From contig NZ_JAUSWW010000001.1 of assembly GCF_030815415.1 (NCBI RefSeq), positions 9,920,001-9,984,000 on the forward strand: a stretch of DNA of 64,000 nt, given 5' to 3'. Below are positions 8,838 to 18,483 of the stretch, in pieces. Position 1 is the first letter of the stretch. Each line of letters opens with the position of its first letter. The notes under the pieces were generated by a model, which was not told where the DNA came from, ran no database searches, and saw only the letters and a program-made list of their open reading frames with translations. Source of the DNA: Streptomyces canus (GTDB lineage Bacteria; Actinomycetota; Actinomycetes; Streptomycetales; Streptomycetaceae). Made by a program: the position numbers and the translations under genes.

Positions 8838-10345
8838 GGTCACCATCCGCCCAGTTGGAGCTTCTCCCGCAACTGGCCACGGGAGGAGATCCCCAGCTTC
8901 GGATAGACCTTGTACAGGTGTGCTCCGATGGTGCGGTGGGAGAGGTAGAGCTGCTGGCCGATCTCCCGGTTGGAGAGCCCTGTCGCGGCCAGCTGCGCGA
9001 TCTGCAGTTACTGCGGCGTGAGCAGATCCCAGTCCGCGGGCATGCTCTGCGTGCCCCCCTCGCCCGCGGAGCGGCGTTCCTGGCACGCGCGCTCGTGCCA
9101 GGGTTGAGCCCCCAGCGAGGCGAAGGACTCCCTGGCGATGCGCAAGGGCGCCCGGGACTCCATCACCCGGCGTCTACGCCGCAGCCATGCGCCGTAGGCG
9201 AGCAGGATGCGAGCCCGCGTGAAGGGATCCCGTGACAGGTCCAGGTCGAGCGCCGACCGGAACGACGCCTCTGCATCCTCGTCGTCGGCCAGGAGGGCAC
9301 GGGCGAACCCCAGGTTCGCCCTGATCATCCGCGCCGTTGCGGCCGCGGCCGATTCGTCGAGCCGGCTGAGGGCGTCGCGCGCCAGGGCCCTGTCCTCGTC
9401 GCAAACAGCGGCCTCGGCGAGCGCCGGGATCGCGATGGTCTGGAGATACGGATGATGCGCGGGGTCCGCGGGGTCGAAGACTCGCCACACGCAGGCGAAC
9501 GCCTCGGCGTGACGGCCGGCCGCGAGTCCGATCATGCCTCGCGTGATCTGGATGAAGGGAGGGTGGAGGAATTCGCCACGGCGAGTACGTGGCGTTCACC
9601 CTGTCCGATGGCGGTCTGCGCCGCCTCCAGGTCCCCGAGCACCGCCGAGAAATGGGCCTTCGCGACGAGTGCACCGGTGGCCGAGCGAGGCTGGGCGTTC
9701 TCCTCCGCGAGCCGCAGGGCCTCGGCCACGCTCGGCAGGCCCGACTCCCAGTCCACGATGTGCGCCGAGGTGAACGACAGGGACACCAAGGACTGGGCGA
9801 GGAGCCCCAGCCGCCCCTGGGCCCGCAGGCCGGCCTCCGCGTGCCGGAGGAAGCCCGCCGCATGGTCGTAGCCACCCATCGTCGTGGCCGCCGTACCGAG
9901 GGTGGTGGCGGCGAGGGCGTCGTAGCCGCCCTCGCTCTCCAGGCGCTCGAACCGCTCGATCACCGTCGCGCCACGCGAGTGGGGTCGCGGCGGCCAGGAC
10001 GAACAACAGCTCGGGGTGCAGCTCCGGGACGGGCAGCCGCTCGGCCGCGGCCACCACACGCTGGCGTAGCGCGCGCCCCGGGTCGGCCCACCAGCATCGT
10101 CGCGCCGCCAGTCGCAGAAGCCGCAGTGCGAGTGCGGGATCACCGGCGTCAGCCGCATTCTCCGCCGTGGCGATGAGGAGGTGCAGACGCGGGATGCTCT
10201 TCGACACATCGACTTCGAGTCCCTCGCTCAGCAACACTGTGCGGGCCCGATCCAGCACGTCGAGTTCCACCGGTGCCGCCAGATGGAGAAGGGTCGCGGC
10301 CTGATCCGTCCTGCCGAGTTCTAGGGCCAGTTCCGTCGCTTTGAG
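8838..10345 (-). pseudogene. Decayed LuxR-family (LAL-type) regulator, ATPase end missing
   Basis: Three minus-strand frames join into one protein. About 10,330-9,990 gives LLKATELALELGRTDQAA, about 9,970-9,540 gives MGGYDHAAGFLRHAEAG, and 9,535-8,838 gives the C-terminal part. That part holds a LuxR helix-turn-helix, LTPQ-stop-LQIAQLAATG followed by LSNREIGQQLYLSHRTIGAH. A TAA at 9008-9010 sits where family members have a glutamate codon, two frameshifts separate the segments, and the N-terminal nucleotide-binding half is absent. The gene therefore cannot make an intact regulator. It ends abruptly at an AraC fragment of opposite orientation. Confidence 0.8.
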
Positions 10346-10602
10346 CAGGCGCTTGCACAAGATCTTCGAGGGCGAGGACACCACGGTCAGCCGCTGGATC
10401 CAGAGCCGCCGCCTGGAAGCGTGCCGACGGGACCTGCTTCACCGGGAGGCCGCGAATCGCACCATCGTCGCGGTGGCTCGCCGGTGGGGTTTCACCAGTG
10501 CCGCCCACTTCAGCCGGGTGTTCAGGGCTGCCTATGGGATGTCCCCCCAGCGAGTGGCGCGACACCCACAAACGTAGTCGCGCCGCCTCTGGGGCTCATT
10601 GA
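10341..10602 (+). pseudogene. C-terminal fragment of an AraC-family regulator
   Basis: Encodes LHKIFEGEDTTVSRWIQSRR and GFTSAAHFSRVFRAAYGMSP, the second half of an AraC helix-turn-helix domain. It is very similar to the intact AraC gene at 11,737-12,867 in both DNA and protein. The N-terminal domain and first helix-turn-helix are missing. A six-C run (10,543-10,548) shifts the frame; with one C fewer the frame reads SEWRDTHKRSRAASGAH to a stop at 10,602. The fragment starts exactly where the decayed LuxR gene ends, which marks a rearrangement junction. Confidence 0.8.
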
Positions 10603-10736
10603 TCCGTGGAAGTCCGCGCTTGGGGCTCTGACGGGCAACGCTTCGTACGTTCTTAGACAAGCTGCTTCTATCGGCGACATTAGGGTCATTTGCGTAGACG
10701 CTGCCCCCCAAAATGACCTGCTGATCGAGGTAAGAA

Positions 10737-11180
10737 ATGACTCAGCCGTTTTCCGGTGCCGCCGATGGCGCCTCGGTCACCCACGAGGTCGTGGCGCATG
10801 TCGTCGTCGCGTACGAACCGCCGGTATCGCTGCCCGCCGAGCTGCACTACGACAGGACAGACCCCTACGCCGTGTGCCTCTCCCTCGGAGGGACGCCGAC
10901 CGGCACGGTCGACTGGGTGTTCGCCCGCAGCCTCCTGTCGGAGGGATTGAGCCGACCGACGGGTGTCGGAGACGTCCTGGTGATACCCCGGCACCGCTGC
11001 CATCGGCACTCGGTGCGCATAGTCCTCAGGTCCACCGCGGGGGCCGCCGTGCTGGACATCGCGGCCTCGGCGGTCACGGCGTTCTTGCAGCAGACCGACG
11101 TGGTCGTACCACCGGGCGCGGAGGGCCTCCACATCGACCTGGACCGCGTCGTGGCCGAACTCATGGCGGGAAGCGAGTGA
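10737..11180 (+). CDS. SsgA-like sporulation/cell-division protein (SALP)
   Basis: 147 residues. The order VSLPAELHYDRTDPYAVCLS, VDWVFARSLLSEGL and VGDVLVIPRHR matches the SsgA family, proteins confined to sporulating actinomycetes that help place septa and remodel peptidoglycan during sporulation. The ATG at 10,737 follows GAGGTAAGA. It stands alone between two regulator relics/genes. Which SALP it is (SsgA to SsgG) cannot be decided here, but its presence strongly suggests a Streptomyces-type host. Confidence 0.85.
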   Translation: MTQPFSGAADGASVTHEVVAHVVVAYEPPVSLPAELHYDRTDPYAVCLSLGGTPTGTVDWVFARSLLSEGLSRPTGVGDVLVIPRHRCHRHSVRIVLRSTAGAAVLDIAASAVTAFLQQTDVVVPPGAEGLHIDLDRVVAELMAGSE

Positions 11181-11736
11181 CGGGTCGGCTCGGAAAGCAT
11201 GGCGTCTGGGCCTGTGTCGGCGGTGAGGTGCTCCACACCGTCTCAGCTCGCGGATGAGGCGCGGGCGGTCAGTGGCGGTCGACGGAGTGAGCGCATGGTC
11301 GCGCTGGTGTCGGACTTCCTGTACGTACTCGCCGCCGAGGCGAAGTCCCACCCACCGGTCGTGGATCGGTGACCGGTTCGCCCGCAGCGCCGGGGATTTC
11401 TTCGTCTTACTCGTCAGGGAACTTCGTCGGCAGTTGTCCCTTGCCGCATATGCACCACGACGCCCGCCGGAGCGCTTGCAGGAGGTGATAGGTATCTCCC
11501 CTGTGGGTAGCCGCCTCTCTGGTCGACACCGCACGTATGCCTCCGGAGTCGGGCCCGCCGCGCTGTGATGCCGAGCGGCGCCGCCGCAGCACGGCCTGCC
11601 GACCGCCAACCATGAGCACGCGCATCTGCGCCATGTCTCAGTCGTGCACCCCTGATCCAGCGGATTCACGCGATGTGCCGACCCACGCCCGATGGCACGG
11701 TGTCCCAGAAAGCACACCGGCTGAAGGGCGGACATC
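11181..11736. other. Non-coding stretch, nothing recognised
   Basis: About 555 bases between the ssgA-like gene and the AraC gene. Short open frames occur on both strands, but none has a ribosome binding site or recognisable motifs. The last 20 bases hold the GAAGGGCGG ribosome binding site of the AraC gene. Confidence 0.5.
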
Positions 11737-12867
11737 ATGTCCCCAGATTCATCGATACCGGAACCCGGGAGGCAGCTCTCGGGCACCCGCTACACCACGG
11801 ATTCGGTGCCCGCCCACCAACGACGGACGTACTGGCGCGCAGCCCTGTCCCAAACGTTTGCCGCAGTCGACATCGCCGTCTTGGACGAGGTCTGCTCGGG
11901 AACCATCCGAACGTCCCGGCTGGGCCATCTCCAGGTCGCCACCGTGGAGGGTGAGCCCCTGCGGGCGCGGCGGACTCCGCAGCTGATCGCACGGGGTGAA
12001 GACGAATATCTGGTCGTCAAGCTTTTGGTCAGGGGTGTCGCCATGGTCGAGCAGGACGCTCGTGAGGTCCACCTGCATCCCGGGGAGATCGTCTTCTGCG
12101 ACCTGACACGCCCGATGCGGATGGAATTTCCCCATCCCTTCCAGACGAAATCCCTTGTCCTGCCGCGGCGGCTCCTGGGCCTGGGAGAGTCCGACCTGCA
12201 ACGTCTCACGGCGACACCCATCCGCCCCGACACAACGTTGGGCTCACTACTGTCACCCCTTCTGACCCAGCTCGTGGACACGGCGGAAACGTACCCGTCG
12301 GCTGTCGGTGAGGTGCTGGCCCGCCATATCGTCGACCTCCTCACCCTCCTGGTCGGGGAGCGACTTCACCAGGAGGTGGGTGACACATCGAGCGCAGCCC
12401 GGGTGCTGCTGCCGCGGATCCAGGTGTTCATCGACCGGCACCTCGCCGATCCGGACCTGACGCCGGAGGTCATAGCCCGCGCCCACCACATCTCCGTACG
12501 CTACCTGCACAGGCTTTTCGAGACCAAGGACGTCACTGTCAGTCGGTGGATCCAGCGCCGTCGGCTGCAGGAGTGCCGACGTGAGCTGGCCCGCCGGGAG
12601 GCGGCAGGCCGGACCATCGCCGGTGTGGCTCGCCAGTGGGGTTTCACAAGCGCCGCCCACTTCAGCCGGGTCTTCCGGGCCGCCTACGAGATGTCCCCCG
12701 CCGAGTGGCGGGACTCCGCGGCGCGAGCGCCTCGTACGCCTCCGTCGCCGAGCGGAGTGTCAAGGGTGTCGGAGCCCGTGGCGGCGTTGCGGCCTCGGCG
12801 TTCCAGTCTGCCCCCAGCCCGGAGTGGCTTTCACCTCGCCGGTGAGGCCGGGGACACAGCGGCCTGA
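11737..12867 (+). CDS. AraC-family transcriptional regulator
   Basis: 376 residues. The N-terminal part (about 30-215) is an AraC-binding-like cupin/sensor domain (EIVFCDLTRPMRMEF). The C-terminal part (about 235-335) is the double helix-turn-helix with VSRWIQRRRLQECRRELARR and GFTSAAHFSRVFRAAYEMSP. A proline- and arginine-rich tail of about 40 residues follows. The ATG at 11,737 is preceded by GAAGGGCGG. It probably binds DNA in response to a small ligand; the target is unknown. A fragment of a close relative lies at 10,341-10,602. Confidence 0.9.
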   Translation: MSPDSSIPEPGRQLSGTRYTTDSVPAHQRRTYWRAALSQTFAAVDIAVLDEVCSGTIRTSRLGHLQVATVEGEPLRARRTPQLIARGEDEYLVVKLLVRGVAMVEQDAREVHLHPGEIVFCDLTRPMRMEFPHPFQTKSLVLPRRLLGLGESDLQRLTATPIRPDTTLGSLLSPLLTQLVDTAETYPSAVGEVLARHIVDLLTLLVGERLHQEVGDTSSAARVLLPRIQVFIDRHLADPDLTPEVIARAHHISVRYLHRLFETKDVTVSRWIQRRRLQECRRELARREAAGRTIAGVARQWGFTSAAHFSRVFRAAYEMSPAEWRDSAARAPRTPPSPSGVSRVSEPVAALRPRRSSLPPARSGFHLAGEAGDTAA

Positions 12868-13020
12868 GACGAGGAGGCTTCCCGGCCCAGATCATGATCT
12901 TGCTGGCGCACAGCCAGTACGGACACCCCCTTCGACGAGCTCAGCCTCGATCCCTGCAAAACGTCCAGTCCGGCTTCGGTCAGCGGGCCGACGACGTCAC
13001 TCCGCCCAGCCATGCCGGGG
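12866..13020 (-). pseudogene. N-terminal remnant of a pyridine nucleotide-disulfide oxidoreductase
   Basis: On the minus strand this stretch aligns with codons about 20-65 of the intact oxidoreductase at 32,091. It matches LTEAGLDV, then (with small indels) the equivalent of GIEAELVGG, CPYWGC and SKMMI. There are at least three frame changes and no start or downstream gene body. It is a third, most diverged copy of this gene in the window, besides the intact one and the deleted copy at 30,208-30,628. Confidence 0.7.
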
Positions 13021-13224
13021 CTTCCGCCAGCGGCATGGCCGTCTCACCCTATGTACCGAGTTGTGCTCTGGGCTGCCGCTCTTGCCATAGTGGACACCCG
13101 GCGCGTCGTCCGCGCCTGCCGGAGCCGTCTTCCGGCACCGGCAGCCGACGCCGAAGGGCGGAGTGGCCGGTCGGCATGGGCTGAGCCCGGCTTCGGCCGG
13201 CGAGTGCGGACAGGAGGGGCGTGA

Positions 13225-15966
13225 GTGGCGGGGTCAGTCGGGTCGCTGTCCCGAAGCGGTCTGCGCGGCCGGGAGGCCGAACTCGAAGAGCTGCAGACAC
13301 TGATCGCCTCGGTGGCCCGCACCGGAAGCGGCGCGCTGACTCTGATCCGGGGGGAACCGGGAATCGGCAAAAGCACGCTGCTTGCCGAGGCCGTCGCCAG
13401 GGCCGGAGCAGCGGGATTCTCAGTCGGCCTCGGCAAGGCCGATGAACTGCATCACATTGTGCCGCTCTCGTCGTTGGCAGCCTGCATCCTGCACGGCGAT
13501 CAGCCGCTGTTGTCCGGCGATGCTTTCGCCGATCTTGCGCGCCATCACGATCAGCGGATCTGGCTGGTGGAACGCCTGGCGGAGGCGATCGAAGCCAGAG
13601 CCGCCAGCGTGCCGGTGCTGATCGCCCTGGACGACGTGCAGTGGGCCGACCCGCTGAGCCGGTTCGCCCTGAAGCAGCTTCCGACACGTTTGCGGACCTC
13701 GCCGGTTCTCTGGATGCTGACCGGGCGACAGACGCCGGCTGGGCCGGCGGAGGAGGTCGTCGCAGCTGCGACGGGCGAACTCCCGGCGATTACTGTGCCA
13801 TTGGGGCCACTGTCCGGCGCGGCCATCGGCCAGCTGGCCGACGACGCACTGGGTGCAGTCGTTGACGAGCGGGTGCGGGACCTGCTCGACGGAGCCGGCG
13901 GGAACCCGTTTCTGGCGGTCGAGATGCTCGCGGGACTGCGGACCGCCGGTGCCTCGGGTGAGCCTGTGCACCCAGGGCTCGTCGTGGGCGTGCGCGGCAG
14001 ACTCAGTGCCCTGCAACCCAGCACACTGCGCTTCCTTCAGATGGGAGCGGTGCTGGGACGCAGGTTCGGCTTTTCCGAGGCCGCCGCGCTCTGCGGCCAA
14101 CCGCCCACCACGTTGATCGCGGCGCTCGATGAGGCGGTGCGCGCCGGACTCCTGGACGACGACGGCGATCATCTGGTCTTCCGGCATGATCTGCTGCGCC
14201 AGGCGGTCTACGTCGACATCCCGCCGTCGGCCCGGAAGGCTCTGCACCGAGCGGCTGCCAAACACCTTGTCTCCGCGGGCCACCAGCCGATCGACACGGT
14301 GCCCCACATCCTCAAGGGCGCCCTGCCCGGAGACGAGGAGGCCGTGACGCTGCTGCGGCGAGCCGCTGATGACGTTCTGCCCGTCACACCGGGCCTCGCG
14401 GCCGACCTGATGACGCGCGCCCTGGAATTGGTGCCGCCCGCGAGGCCGTTGAGCTTCGTGGTGGGTGAGCAGGCGATCGTCTGCCTGACACGGGCCGGCA
14501 GGAATCGAGAGGCGCTGTCGACCGGCGACCGGCTGCTGGCCTTCCGGCCGCCCCTGGAGGCGTTCAGTCGCTTGCATGCCGCTCTCGGCGGGACGCTGTG
14601 GAACATGGATCTCGCCGACGAATTGCGCCGCCGGGCCGAAACGGCCCTCGCAGTCGGGGGTGCCGCCCCGGAGGTCGGGGCGAGGCTGGCCGCCCTGCGT
14701 GCGCTGGCCCTGTCCCGAGGGCATGATCTTGTCGCGGCACGTGAGGCCGGCGAGAACACGCTGCGCGACGCCATCGCGATCGGTGACAGGGAGGCGCACG
14801 TCCTGGCGCTGTTCGGGCTCGGCGAGATCGCGCTCAACGCGGGAGAGAACGACATCGCACTGGAGCGCTTCACCGCGCTCAGCGCCGTCGATTCCGCTTT
14901 CCTTCCCGAAGAGATCGTCGCGTACCAGCACTTGGACGACTTCGAGTCCAGCCAACGATTGCTGGAGGCGGCGGACAATGCCGGGTCGCCCCGTCAGGCG
15001 ATGCTGCTGTGGGCACAGGCCCGGCAGCATCTGGGGCTCGGAAGGCTCGACGACGCCGAGGCCGACTTCGTGACAATGGAACGCCTGGAAGAAGACGTAC
15101 AAGTACCCGTCCAGCAGCTGAACTCTCGCGTGATCCGCTCCCAGATCGCACTTCTGCGCGGCGACCGGGAAGCGGCGCGGCAGCACCTGACCGCAGCGCA
15201 GGAAAGACTGGTGATCAAACCGAACCCGGGCAACACGGCCGCGGTGCGCTTCCTGGAAGCGGTCCTCGCCGAGGCCGACGGGGACGTACGGCTTGCCATC
15301 GACAAGATACGGCAGGTGCAGGCGGAAGGTCCCTTCATGCGCTGGCGGCTGTTGCGCACCTGGGTCGACTCCGCGATACGCATGGCCCTGCGGGGCGCGG
15401 ACCACGGGCTCGCCGAGGACCTGGCCGCACAGGCCCAGGCCCACGCCGAACGCAACCCGGCCGTGCCCACCGCCATGGGCATCGCGGCGCAGGCCCTCGG
15501 GCTCGTGAGCAAGGATCTCGCCGTACTGGAACGTTCCGTGGCACTGCTCAAGGCGAGCCCTCGCCCGCTGGTCCGGGCCGCCGCCTCCGCCGACCTCGGC
15601 CAGGCACTACTGGCAGCGGGCCGGAAAGTTGAAGCAGTGGCCACCCTGGCTCACGCCCATGCCACGTTCGCCGAGTCAGGCGCCCACGCGGCAGCGGCAC
15701 GCGTGCAGCGTGACATGGGTGCGGAGGCCGGCAGCCGCAGGTCAGCGACCAGGCAGCGCCCCGTCCAGGGATGGGAGGCCCTCACGGCCTCGGAGAAGAA
15801 GATCGCCCGCCTCATTGCCGAGGGTCACACCAACCGGTCGGCAGCCGACCTGCTCGTCGTCTCCCCGCACACGGTCAACACTCACCTGACCTCCGCCTTC
15901 CGCAAGCTGTCGGTCAACTCCAGGGTCCAACTTGCCAACCTCGTCATGGCCTTGCGCGACGACTGA
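13225..15966 (+). CDS. LAL-type LuxR-family regulator with AAA/NACHT-like ATPase
   Basis: 913 residues, typical for large ATP-binding LuxR regulators. Walker A is GEPGIGKST (about 43-51) and Walker B is VLIALDDVQWAD. A long alpha-helical TPR-like middle follows, and the C terminus is a LuxR helix-turn-helix (ALTASEKKIARLIAEGHTNR, SPHTVNTHL). The GTG at 13,225 follows AGGAGGGG. Such proteins switch on neighbouring catabolic or secondary-metabolite operons when they bind ATP and inducer. It lies just upstream of the hydrolase and sugar ABC importer in the same direction, so those are plausible targets (inference). Confidence 0.92.
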   Translation: MAGSVGSLSRSGLRGREAELEELQTLIASVARTGSGALTLIRGEPGIGKSTLLAEAVARAGAAGFSVGLGKADELHHIVPLSSLAACILHGDQPLLSGDAFADLARHHDQRIWLVERLAEAIEARAASVPVLIALDDVQWADPLSRFALKQLPTRLRTSPVLWMLTGRQTPAGPAEEVVAAATGELPAITVPLGPLSGAAIGQLADDALGAVVDERVRDLLDGAGGNPFLAVEMLAGLRTAGASGEPVHPGLVVGVRGRLSALQPSTLRFLQMGAVLGRRFGFSEAAALCGQPPTTLIAALDEAVRAGLLDDDGDHLVFRHDLLRQAVYVDIPPSARKALHRAAAKHLVSAGHQPIDTVPHILKGALPGDEEAVTLLRRAADDVLPVTPGLAADLMTRALELVPPARPLSFVVGEQAIVCLTRAGRNREALSTGDRLLAFRPPLEAFSRLHAALGGTLWNMDLADELRRRAETALAVGGAAPEVGARLAALRALALSRGHDLVAAREAGENTLRDAIAIGDREAHVLALFGLGEIALNAGENDIALERFTALSAVDSAFLPEEIVAYQHLDDFESSQRLLEAADNAGSPRQAMLLWAQARQHLGLGRLDDAEADFVTMERLEEDVQVPVQQLNSRVIRSQIALLRGDREAARQHLTAAQERLVIKPNPGNTAAVRFLEAVLAEADGDVRLAIDKIRQVQAEGPFMRWRLLRTWVDSAIRMALRGADHGLAEDLAAQAQAHAERNPAVPTAMGIAAQALGLVSKDLAVLERSVALLKASPRPLVRAAASADLGQALLAAGRKVEAVATLAHAHATFAESGAHAAAARVQRDMGAEAGSRRSATRQRPVQGWEALTASEKKIARLIAEGHTNRSAADLLVVSPHTVNTHLTSAFRKLSVNSRVQLANLVMALRDD

Positions 15967-16049
15967 GCGGACACGTTGGTACGTTCACGCGATGCCTGCC
16001 CCACCTGGACGCGCTTGGCTGGGACCGAACTCATTCGGAGGCCACCGAC

Positions 16050-16817
16050 GTGCACGGTCCCACCCCCTTACTGCCGACCATCGTGCTTGTGCACGGGGCG
16101 TTCACCGACGCCTCGTCCTGGGCGGGGGTCATCAGACTTCTTCACGCCGCCGGACTGACGGTGCGCGCCCCGGCGAACCCGCTGCGCGGCCTGGCGCAGG
16201 ACGCCGCCTACATCAGGAGCGTGGTGTGCCACCTCAACGTCCCGGTCGTGCTGGTCGGCCACGGCTACGGTGGCGCGGTCATCACGCATGCCGCTACCGA
16301 CGCCGACAACATCGTGGCGCTGTGCTACGTTGCGGCGTTCGCCCTCGACGCCGGAGAGTGCGTTGGGGACATCACGAACCGTTTCGCCCCGATGCCGGTG
16401 ACCGACGCGACGGTCACCGTCGTCCTCCCAGGCCGGTCTCCCGCCGATCTGGACAGTGAGCTGTACATCCGTAAGGAACGGTTCCCGCAGGTGTACGCTG
16501 CCGACCTGCCGCCCAGCGTCACGGACGTCCTGTCCGTGACGCAACGCCCGATCGCCTGGAGCGCGCTGTCCGGAAGATCGGGCCCGCCGGCATGGGCCTC
16601 CAAGCCGTCCTGGTACGCCATCGCGACCGCCGACCGGATGCTCAACCCCACCGCTCAGCGCTTCATGGCACAGCGTATGGCGGCCACCGAATACCTGCTG
16701 GACGGTTCGCACGCCGTCGTGCTGTCGCAGCCCGGCGCCGTGGCAGCGATGATCCGGGAAGCCGCCGAACAGGGCACTGGTCGCGGTGACGGCGACGGGC
16801 CTCGACGAGCCTTGTGA
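16050..16817 (+). CDS. Alpha/beta-hydrolase-fold protein lacking the nucleophile serine
   Basis: 255 residues from the GTG at 16,050, preceded by CGGAGG. The fold is clear: VLVHGAFTDASSWAGVI (oxyanion region), PANPLRGLAQDAAYI and a C-terminal DGSHAVVLSQP with the expected histidine. The nucleophile elbow reads GHGYGG (residues 70-75) where the family, including the close paralogue at 28,960-29,679, has GHSYGG. Ser72 is thus Gly (codon GGC) while the rest of the gene is intact. It is either an inactive descendant, possibly a ligand-binding partner of the LAL regulator upstream, or a sequence change to verify. Confidence 0.85.
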   Translation: MHGPTPLLPTIVLVHGAFTDASSWAGVIRLLHAAGLTVRAPANPLRGLAQDAAYIRSVVCHLNVPVVLVGHGYGGAVITHAATDADNIVALCYVAAFALDAGECVGDITNRFAPMPVTDATVTVVLPGRSPADLDSELYIRKERFPQVYAADLPPSVTDVLSVTQRPIAWSALSGRSGPPAWASKPSWYAIATADRMLNPTAQRFMAQRMAATEYLLDGSHAVVLSQPGAVAAMIREAAEQGTGRGDGDGPRRAL

Positions 16818-17123
16818 GCGGACGACGGAGGTAACGGCAGAGTCTCGCCGGGTGCTGCGTCCTCCCCGAGCCGCTGTGTGGCGGGACGGTCACCGTCGAG
16901 CAGCTCAACGGCCGCAGCCCTGTCCTCGCGGCTGACCTGGGCGAACGCTGGGCTTGATGGTCACCGGGAAGAACCTGTTATAGACCGTTTTGTTACTGAC
17001 CCAGGCGTCTTGGCCTCGTCACGTGCGCTTACGCTGACCGAGTCGTCACGGGACCCTCGCACCTCCTTCACCCCCCGAGACCGACATTCCGGCCACAGAT
17101 GTCACTCGGGAACAGGCACCATC
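16818..17123. other. Intergenic region upstream of the sugar importer
   Basis: About 300 bases; I recognise no gene. It presumably contains the promoter of the ABC importer operon. No clear LacI- or LAL-type palindrome can be seen by eye. Confidence 0.4.
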
Positions 17124-18374
17124 ATGTTTTCACCGGTCAGACCGCCGACGCGGCGGATCGCCGCCCTCTTCGGATCCGTCGCCCTGGTACTGGCTGCCAC
17201 CGGCTGCGGTGACGGAACCGGCGACGGATCCGCCACGGGCAAGGTCACCTCCATCACCGCGCTCGACTACTACACCGACGCAACCGAACACAGCCAGTGG
17301 AGCAAGCGGCTCACCGCCTGCGGCAAGAGCGTCGGCGTAAAGGTCGAGCACACCAGCGTTCCAGGCGCGTCGCTCGTCCCGAAGGTCCTGCAGCGGGCGT
17401 CGTCACGGACCCTTCCCGACCTGTTGATGCTGGACAACCCCGACCTGCAGCAGATCGCGCAGACCGGCGCGCTGACTCCACTGGACCAGTACGGCATCGA
17501 CTCCAGCGGCTTCGCCGAGGGCATCCTGTCGGCGGGCACCTACAAGGAAAAGGTGTACGGACTGGCACCCACCGTCAGCACGATCGCGCTCGTCTACAAC
17601 AAGGACATGCTCGCCGATGCCGGCGTAGCCGTGCCGAGGACCTGGGACGAGCTGAAGGCGGCGGCGGCCAAGCTGACCCGCCCGGGGCGCTACGGCATGG
17701 CGGTCGACGCAAACGCCACCTTCGAGGGCACCTGGCAGTTCCTGCCCTTCCTGTGGTCCAACGGCGGGGACGAGAAGGATTTGGACACCCCGCAGGCCGC
17801 GCAGGCACTCCAGCTGTGGGTCGATCTGGTGAAGAGCGGATCCATGTCGAAGTCGGTGCTGAACTGGACCCAGGCCGATGTCCACGACCAGTTCGTCGCC
17901 GGCAAGGCAGCCATGATGGTCAACGGCCCCTGGCGGATCCCCGCCCTGAACCAGGCCAAGAACCTGCACTGGGCGGTGGCACCCATACCCGTCCCCCGGG
18001 CGGGGCAGGCGCCTGTCACACCGCTCGGCGGTGAGGTGTGGACGGTCCCGCAGACCGGTTCCAAGGCCCGGCAGGAGAAGGCCGCCCAGGTACTGGCCTG
18101 CCTGAACGACTCCAAGAACATGCTCGCCCTGGCCGAGCAGTACTTCACCGTGCCCTCCCGCACCGCGGTGGCCTCCCAGTACGCCGAACAGGTCCCGTCG
18201 ATGGCTGCCTTCGTCAAAACCGTTGAAGGGGCACGGGCCCGTACCCGCGAGCTCGGCGTCAAGTGGCCGAAGGCGGCGACCGGGATATACACCGCGATCC
18301 AGTCCGCGCTGACCGGGGAGCAGACACCGGAGGAAGCGCTCGAGGATGCGCAGCGGATCGCGACGGGTTCCTGA
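17124..18374 (+). CDS. Sugar ABC transporter substrate-binding lipoprotein
   Basis: 416 residues from the ATG at 17,124. It has a lipoprotein signal peptide: arginines (RR, 10-11), a hydrophobic core, and LAATGC with the lipidated cysteine at 28. The rest is the extracellular solute-binding protein family 1 fold (LVYNKDMLADAGV, PRTWDELKAAAAKL, AAMMVNGPW). It captures a sugar or oligosaccharide outside the membrane for the two permeases that follow. The longer open frame upstream is not needed. Substrate unknown. Confidence 0.92.
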   Translation: MFSPVRPPTRRIAALFGSVALVLAATGCGDGTGDGSATGKVTSITALDYYTDATEHSQWSKRLTACGKSVGVKVEHTSVPGASLVPKVLQRASSRTLPDLLMLDNPDLQQIAQTGALTPLDQYGIDSSGFAEGILSAGTYKEKVYGLAPTVSTIALVYNKDMLADAGVAVPRTWDELKAAAAKLTRPGRYGMAVDANATFEGTWQFLPFLWSNGGDEKDLDTPQAAQALQLWVDLVKSGSMSKSVLNWTQADVHDQFVAGKAAMMVNGPWRIPALNQAKNLHWAVAPIPVPRAGQAPVTPLGGEVWTVPQTGSKARQEKAAQVLACLNDSKNMLALAEQYFTVPSRTAVASQYAEQVPSMAAFVKTVEGARARTRELGVKWPKAATGIYTAIQSALTGEQTPEEALEDAQRIATGS

Positions 18375-18483
18375 TCTGTCCAGGGCCCTCCGGACCGGCA
18401 CCGGGCAGGAAGCCGGCGCCGCCGACGCCGGGACCGGCACTCGTGCGACGGAGGACGAGGACGCGCGCCGCAGGGAGAGGGTC

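Noticed and set aside
11254..11568. Open frame between the SsgA-like and AraC genes
   Set aside because: No ribosome binding site, arginine-rich composition and no similarity I recognise; probably a chance frame.
13420..15444. Long antisense open frame (about 670 codons) over the LAL regulator
   Set aside because: GC-rich third positions keep the opposite strand open; the protein is low-complexity and resembles nothing, whereas the plus frame has Walker and HTH motifs.
18346..18483. Earlier ATG start for the first sugar permease
   Set aside because: It overlaps the lipoprotein gene, has no spacing to a ribosome binding site and adds an unusual Ala/Arg-rich leader; the GTG at 18,484 has a good site and usual length.
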